Position numbers and translations under genes: made by a program. Source: Dipteris shenzhenensis (Eukaryota > Polypodiophyta > Polypodiopsida > Gleicheniales). Taken from it: a DNA stretch of 64,000 nucleotides. Position 1 is the stretch's first letter. Each line of letters begins with the position of its first letter. This document shows, one piece after another, positions 34,001 through 41,100 of this stretch. The stretch lies in the NCBI GenBank assembly GCA_047967505.1, contig CM106540.1. One strand, written 5' to 3'. The notes beneath the pieces were generated by a model, which saw only the letters and a program-made list of their open reading frames with translations, was not told the DNA's origin and searched no databases.

Positions 34001-37000
34001 ATCTCAACCCTGTAGAAGTCTCAGCAAAGAAGGGAGAGTCTCTCCAATCTCTGAGAAAGTAACTCTCCTGGAGGAGGCTGCTCGAGATGATCCCTGCATG
34101 GTCGCCCAAATGGCCATCAGAGTGTGTATCGTATCTATCCAAGTACTGGCCAAGATCTGAGAAGGGTGAACCTGAGAACCCTCCAAAGACTCAGTGCATC
34201 TGGCTCTCCAAATGTGCCATGCTGCAATGCTAGCTAGGATCTCCCACGGGGAGCGACCGAGGAGTGAGCAGCCCTGAAAAGAGTGGCCGGAACATCCTCT
34301 AGAGAGCACGACTCCACAAGGTGTCGTCGGATGTGAAGAGCCCAAGAGGAATGAAGTCTCTCAAAAAATATCCAGGAGCTCTTCTTCCCGGCGGATAGGA
34401 AGCCTCAGCCCATAAATATCAGCTTGAGATCTAATGTAGATACTCATAGCTTCCACCACAAACAGAAAAAGAAACGGGGCAAGAGGACATCCCTGGCGGA
34501 CGAATCTGGAAATCTGAAACCTGTCCCCTCTTACCCCCCCAATGAGCAACTGGGCTATGGGCTGATCTGTATAGAGAGGATACTCCTCTAATCCATGCAT
34601 CTGAAAAACCAAAGCGAGATAGAGTACCCTCTAAAAAGTCCCAGTCTACTCTGTCGTAAGCTTTCTCAAAGTCCAAGAGTAGAATGGCCAATCTCTGGCG
34701 GCTCTACATGGCCCATTCTGAGGCCTCCCAAAATGAGAAAATATTATCACAAATACTTCTGCCATGCACAAAACCTGTCTGCGTGTCATGAATCAAACCT
34801 GGAAGAAAAACCTGTAGCCGTAGACTAATGGCTTTCGCCAGAATCTTGTAAAAAGTGCCCAATAGAGTGATGGGTCTCCATTGAGACACAAGATTCCTAT
34901 TACTCCCTTTGGGATGAGATGAATGAGACCATCTGTAAGTGAGTCCGGCATCTCACCAGAGTCCCACACGCCCTGCAGGGCTGATGTAATGTGATCACCA
35001 ATCTGCTCCCAAAAAGTAATAAAAAAGGAGGGAGTAAGTCCATCTGAACCTGGGCGCTTGCCCTTGTGAAGGGCAAGTAATGCAGTCTTGAATTCTGCAT
35101 TGGTGAAAGGTGCATCTAGAGAAACATACATCTCATCCTTCACCAATACAGGGATACAATGCCAAATCACCTCTCTGGCATCATCAATGGCCTGTGTACC
35201 TGGATCTGCAGTAAGAAGGGATGCAAAAAAATATGAAGCTACACGCATGACAGCATCAGGATCTGACTGTAACACCCCGTCTGAGTCAACAAGCTGCGAA
35301 ACACTATCTCTACTATGTCTGGGCCCATGAGTAGAGAAAAAGTGTTTGTTGACCCTGCCACCCCTCTGAATCCAAAAGGATTTCCGTGCATGAAAGGCAT
35401 ATTCTGCTCTCTGATCCAACAATGTCTGCAAATGAGCCCTTGCTGCAGCAAGGCGCTCCTGAATCCATGCATGTATGGGCCTCTTCTGCTCTTCCCTCTG
35501 AAGGAACGCTAACTGCTGGCGTATACCAATCTCACATCTGAGAATCTCACGTCTCCTAGAATCAGCGACTGTATGATAATAGTCACTAATTCCGAATAAG
35601 GCTGCAACTACCTGAGATGGGTGGACAGCTCCACCCTGTATGTGAGAAACCCAAATCTGTAAAATATCCTCCGTGAGGCTCTCCTCTGCATAAAATCCAT
35701 CCGGAATCCTGACACTGGCAGAGCGTCCTCTCCGATGAGGCTCAAGAATCTGCAACACCACTGGAAAATGATCTACGGTGGAAACCCCATTAGAAATGCA
35801 TACAGATCCTCCTCTGTCAAGTGCCCAATCGTCTACATAAAATCTGTCAATCCGTGCATGAATGGGCATGTGCATTCTCCTGTTCGACCAAGAGTACAAG
35901 TGTTACTGTGGCATAATATGAAAGGCATCATCCAACCAAGTATCCCTGCCACTGAACTGAAAGAGGAAGGCATCCCAGGCTGCCCTCTCCAAATAATGAA
36001 TTCCACCCTGTCTGCCGCCCTTTTTGTCTGAAGGCAACTCAACCATGTTGAAGTCGCCACCAATGATCCAAGAATCTGCAATGGGGACCCAAGAGAGTAA
36101 CTCCTTCCAAAAGGAGATCCGCTCCCCTCTGTTGTTGGGAGCATAAAGATTGAGAAGACCAATCTTACACCCTCCAATCAAAATAATGATCCATTGAGCT
36201 CTAGAAGGGGAGATAATACCATGACCAGCAACCAAGGGGAGAATAGAAAGAGAGACCGAAATGCAAGTACCTCCCCTTGTGCCCATAGCAGGCGACCAGA
36301 AGGTATGTCCTGAAAGCAGTTTGCCATACTTAGAGCAATCACTGGCATCCAGCTTGTGTTCCTTGATAAAAAGGATATCAATAGCACCTCCAGTGACGCC
36401 TGGATGAAGCTAGTTCCGGATCAGCTGCCTACGGCAACGGTGTGGAACTCCGCCTAGGCCCTGTATGTTCCAGCTGACTATCCTCATCGACAGGAGGATG
36501 CTGGATGGAAAGGCTTACCCAACCTAGTAGAGGAGACCAGCTTCCCTTGGGCCGAAACACTCCTGCTGAGGGCAGGAAACTCAACAGGTGAAAGGATCCC
36601 CACACCTGCTGAAAGGGAGGCCCTGTCAGAAGGAATCCCAATGACCGCGACCCCTAAGGTGAAGGGCACAAACTCCTCATCATCCATGAAAGTCGCCAAA
36701 TCTGCCAGTGCCAAAAAAGAATTCCTGATAAGCAAGTGTGGCCGAGGAGTGCGAAGAAGACATGCACTCGTGGAAGATGGAGGAGAAGGACCTACCAGGC
36801 CTCTATCAGTAGAACTGGAGCTGGGGGTTGAGAAGGTCTTTGGCTGGGGTGAAGAGGAATTAAGAGCCCTCATCTGCGCCTATACTTTCTCGGTTGTCCT
36901 GACTGTGGCAGGAACAGTCTGCGGGGAAGAAGTACCTGTAGCCCCCTTGTGATCAAAAACCAAGGGGTCAAAAACCAAAGTGACTGGGGCTGGTGGATCT

Positions 37001-38165
37001 AAAGGCCCCTCCTGATGTGGAACTGTAATGTCTGGGGCTGCAGCAACATCCACCTCTGGAGTCTGGATGGCGTCTGTCTGAACAGGATCAAAAGTCTCCT
37101 CCTGAGGTAAGGGAGCCGCTCTGATAGCTCTCCATCGTGGTACTGGGTGTGCTGCGGGCATTGGGCGCCCTGCTGCCCCTAGTGGTCCTGGGGTGCGCGA
37201 AGCAGGGCGCCCTGTTGCTCTTGGGGGTCCTATAGTGCGTGGTACAAGGTACTGGGGAGGTGCAATCATGGTAGTACATGAAGGAGCCACACCAGAAGAC
37301 CTCTTGGGTCTTTTTCTCTTCCTTAGGCAGTCTTTAGCAAAGTGCCCAAGGGTCCTGCAAATCCTGCACTGGTCCTGTCTACCTGAAATCTCGACTCTCC
37401 CGTCTGCACTGACTGCCTCTGCCGAGAAAGAAGGCATGCCAGGAAGGGAGGGGATCTCAGTGACCACTCCGAATGTGGCTCCGATAGTGGCAAGCAGTCG
37501 ATGGTAGACCTGAGGAAGACCACGAAATCTAATGAACAGTGATGTGACATGCATGTCCTCCTCGACTGAATCAAAACCCAAGGTGTAGGGTAAAAGAAAG
37601 ATCCTCCTCGAACCCAAAGCCAGGGGATTAGCTTTGAGAACAAGGGTTGTGGACTCGTGGGAGTCGAAAACCACTTGGAAGAATCCACGTTCCAAAAGTT
37701 GAATATCCCTGAGGTATGGGACGAGGTCTCCTGGTAACGCCGCCAGCATCCAGTCTCTAGCGTGTGATCTGGAAGGGTGTGACCCAAAGATGCAGGCGAA
37801 AAGTGATGTGGAGCCCTCTAATTCCACATCTTTCATGAGCTGTTGCAACTCGTCTTCTAAAAAAATGACGGTTCTCACGGCCAGTGGAGGCAGATGGAGA
37901 TTGACTAAATGGGGATCCATTCGCCAATCGATGTGAAAAGGCCGATTCCAACACTGAAAAAGCTCCGTCCGTGAAACTACTGCCCAAGACGCCCTGAACA
38001 CGGGCGGAGGAAGGAGGAGAAAGAGAGGGTAGGAGAGGGGGGAGGGAAGGAGAGGATAGACTGAAGGAGGAGACGGAGGTAGGCTGAGGGGGAGGCGAGG
38101 GGAGCTGAGTTAGGAAGAAAGGGGGCAGGGAGGGAGAGGGAGGAGGTTTTTTTTTTTTCTTTTTT

Positions 38166-38196
<31 letters not shown>

Positions 38197-41100
38197 GGTT
38201 TCTCCTTGGGGGGGAGAGCAGCGGGGGGGGGGGGGGGGGAGGAGAGGGAGGGGGCGGGGGAGGAGAAGGGGGCGGGGGAGAGGGCGTCCTTACTCAAAGC
38301 TTACGCAGGCCCTCTGAACAACTCTCCCTGTAAAGTGTTCATTGCCCCGTGAGCACCCATACAAGGACCAAGAGCAACCTATCAACAGCCCGTACTAAGT
38401 CCGTACACCCGTACAAGGACCAAGAGCAACCTATCAATAGCATGTACTAAGTCTGTACACCCGCATGTTGTCAGCCACCCACACATGCATCGAGGAGTAG
38501 GCCCCATCCGTACACTCACGTACGTCCGTACGCTGACAACAGTCTGTACTCGGGCCGCGAACATCCTCTTAAGCTCGAGGCCAAGTCATCGTACGTGATC
38601 CCATTGACTTCCTCCCTTACGTCTGTGTCAACCCTTTTTTTCTTCTTCTTTGCCTAGAGCCTTCCATGGTCTTCCTTGCCAGATACATCAGGGCATGGGG
38701 AAATGCCATGTGGCATTCCCCTCTTCAATTGCCTGCAACTTGGGTTCTAGGGGTACTTTGCCCCCAAAATCACCCCAAGGCACTAATTCCTAGGGAGAAT
38801 TTGCACACCCACATCCTAAGGCCCTGCCCCTTAGTTTTCCAAAGTCCTGCCCACATGCAAGTACAAACTCACGCCCTCATGACAGCACTTCTCTAATGAA
38901 TATATCTAATGGGATGCTAGCTGAAAGCAACTAACCTCCCAGAGTGAAGGACATAATAATGGGAAGGCCCCGTCAACCTCTCTACTGACTGGTGCTACAA
39001 CTGTTGCCTCCCTAAAGATGGAGAAAGAAGAATTGCGGAGGAAACTGCACAGACCTCTAAGGAATCGTCAATCTCCATACTGCTGATAGCTACACCTACT
39101 ACTCCATCTCATAGTTACTAGGGAATGAAAGAAACTTACATTTTACAGCTTTAAACTTTCTATATTAGCTCTAAAATACTCATTTGCAACTTTCAAAGAG
39201 CCAAAAAATTTAATTTTTTTTTATACGTTCCAGGGCCGTTCCGGTTCCGTCCTGCTTCCTGGAATGGCGTCTCCAGATGTCGGAACACCGTTCCTTGGTA
39301 ACCATGCGAGTCCATATGTGAGGGTACTTCCTCCTTCTTGGCCTGAAACTAGTCTTACAAACTCCCGAGATGCCCCCTCCTACTGAGCATCAAGGCCAGT
39401 GGGAGTGGAAATAGAGCCCACTAGTCCTGAACATTATGGACAAGAAGGTGAAAGGTGAGTCCTCCCGACTAAAGCTAATGTGGCCAATTGAGCTCCAAGG
39501 GCGGAAACCCCATGGGAACTGACCATAGCTGATGAAGAGGCCTGATGGGTGGAAGACCCATCATAGCTATCCGATGCATCCGAGGTGTCCCTTGGGGTGG
39601 ACGCCCCAAGGGAACTAACTGTGGAAACTAGACAACCCCCTCTGGTGCCTGAGAGGCTCATCTACTATAACTGCTAATAAGTCTGAGATGTCTCCAAGGA
39701 TGGAAGACCCATCACACACAACTGTGAAAACTATCTGCTCCCCTAATAGAGCTGATCCAATTGACTGAAATCCATGGATGGAAGACCCATTTGAACTAAC
39801 TGGATATGATGAAGTTGATGGACAAGTGAAAGACCCATCTGACTTAACTGTACTGACGAAATGATCCCCTCGAGTGGGAATCCCAAGTGTAAGTGGATGT
39901 TCCCCAAGGGTAGTAGATCCAAGTGGCTCATCATCTCGGCTGAGCTAGCCCCTAGGATGGAAGACCCCTGAGAGCTGGATGTAGAAATGGCTGCAATATC
40001 CCCATGGGTGGAAGACCCTGAGGAACTGCATGTAGCTACTGTAGAAACTGAATGGTCACTTGGGCTGGTAGACCCAAGGGAAGCCCATGGCTGACCTACT
40101 CCAAAATAGTCCATTGAACTGTGCTCGGAGATGGAAGACCCTTGATCAGGTAAAGGACCACCTGTGGATGAACTGTCTATGGGTAGGGTAACCCCGCAAG
40201 GATAGTCCACTAGACTGTGCTCTAGGGTGGAAGATCCTTGAGCAGATGATGGACTTACACTCGTGGAAGATCCCTGAGTGGATGATGGACTTACACTGGT
40301 GGGTGTTGATGAGAAGAGGAACTATGAGTAGGCCGTGAGAAACTGCTAATCCTGTAAAAGCATATGCTCTCGGTCTCGCCTGCGCTGGGCCTCGTATGCT
40401 ACCAAGTCGGCACGACATCTGGATTGATGTACAACCGCCTCAAGGTGTTCCTCTTCCAACAAAAGCCGAGAAAACAATCCAAGGTCATTGCATCCTCCTT
40501 CATCCAACAGCCGGGGCTGCTCAGAAAAGAGCCGCTCAAGGAGACGATCCTCCCTGAATGCTTTCCTGATAACTACTATACTAGACGGGTCCATGATGGA
40601 AGACTGATAGACCCATCAACTGCTGCAACAATGATTGCTGGAGGGGGGGGGGGATCCCCCTAACCTTGCCGGCAAGGTGTAAACGCATATGGGTGAAGAT
40701 GGGAGCCGGCACGATGCATGATGAAGGAAGGGACGGAGAGGCTATGGAGTATGGTACTACCACTAGTCCGAGGTAGGGACAAAATACAAAATTGATCAGA
40801 TACCAATGCAACACGAGGGGACTAGCTGTGCAAAAAATAGATGACCATAAAAGGAGAATTCAAGCATGAGATGTTAGAACATGAAGTCAAGTTGAGTGTG
40901 TTTTAGTGTGTTCTACTAGTAGAGTCTTATGTGTGAGAGCCACATGTCATATTGGGAGAATCCCATATACACTTTGGTATTCTAGTGTGTGTACCTATTG
41001 TATATATGATTGTGCTTGTGTGTCACATCAACACACATCAAGGAGTCTACATCAAGCTTATCAATGTGAGTCCTTTCATTTTGATATTTCCATTTCTTTT

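Larger units (their letters stand above)
33850..38300 (-). mobile_element. Plant L1 copy, both ends present, internal deletion
   Basis: The minus-strand element has its poly(A) end at the left (T-rich run from 33,850), then the ORF2 C-terminus, reverse transcriptase, endonuclease, ORF1 and a purine-rich 5' region on the right. At about 34,362 the reverse transcriptase jumps from [13 protein letters not shown] directly to the far C-terminus ([16 protein letters not shown]), so the catalytic ADD box, thumb and zinc finger are gone. I could not identify a target duplication. Confidence 0.88.

Noticed and set aside
33840-38310. Target-site duplication for the larger L1 copy
   Set aside because: GACAACTTCT on the left and GAACAACTCTC on the right are similar but not identical and are offset from the apparent 5' end; not enough to claim.
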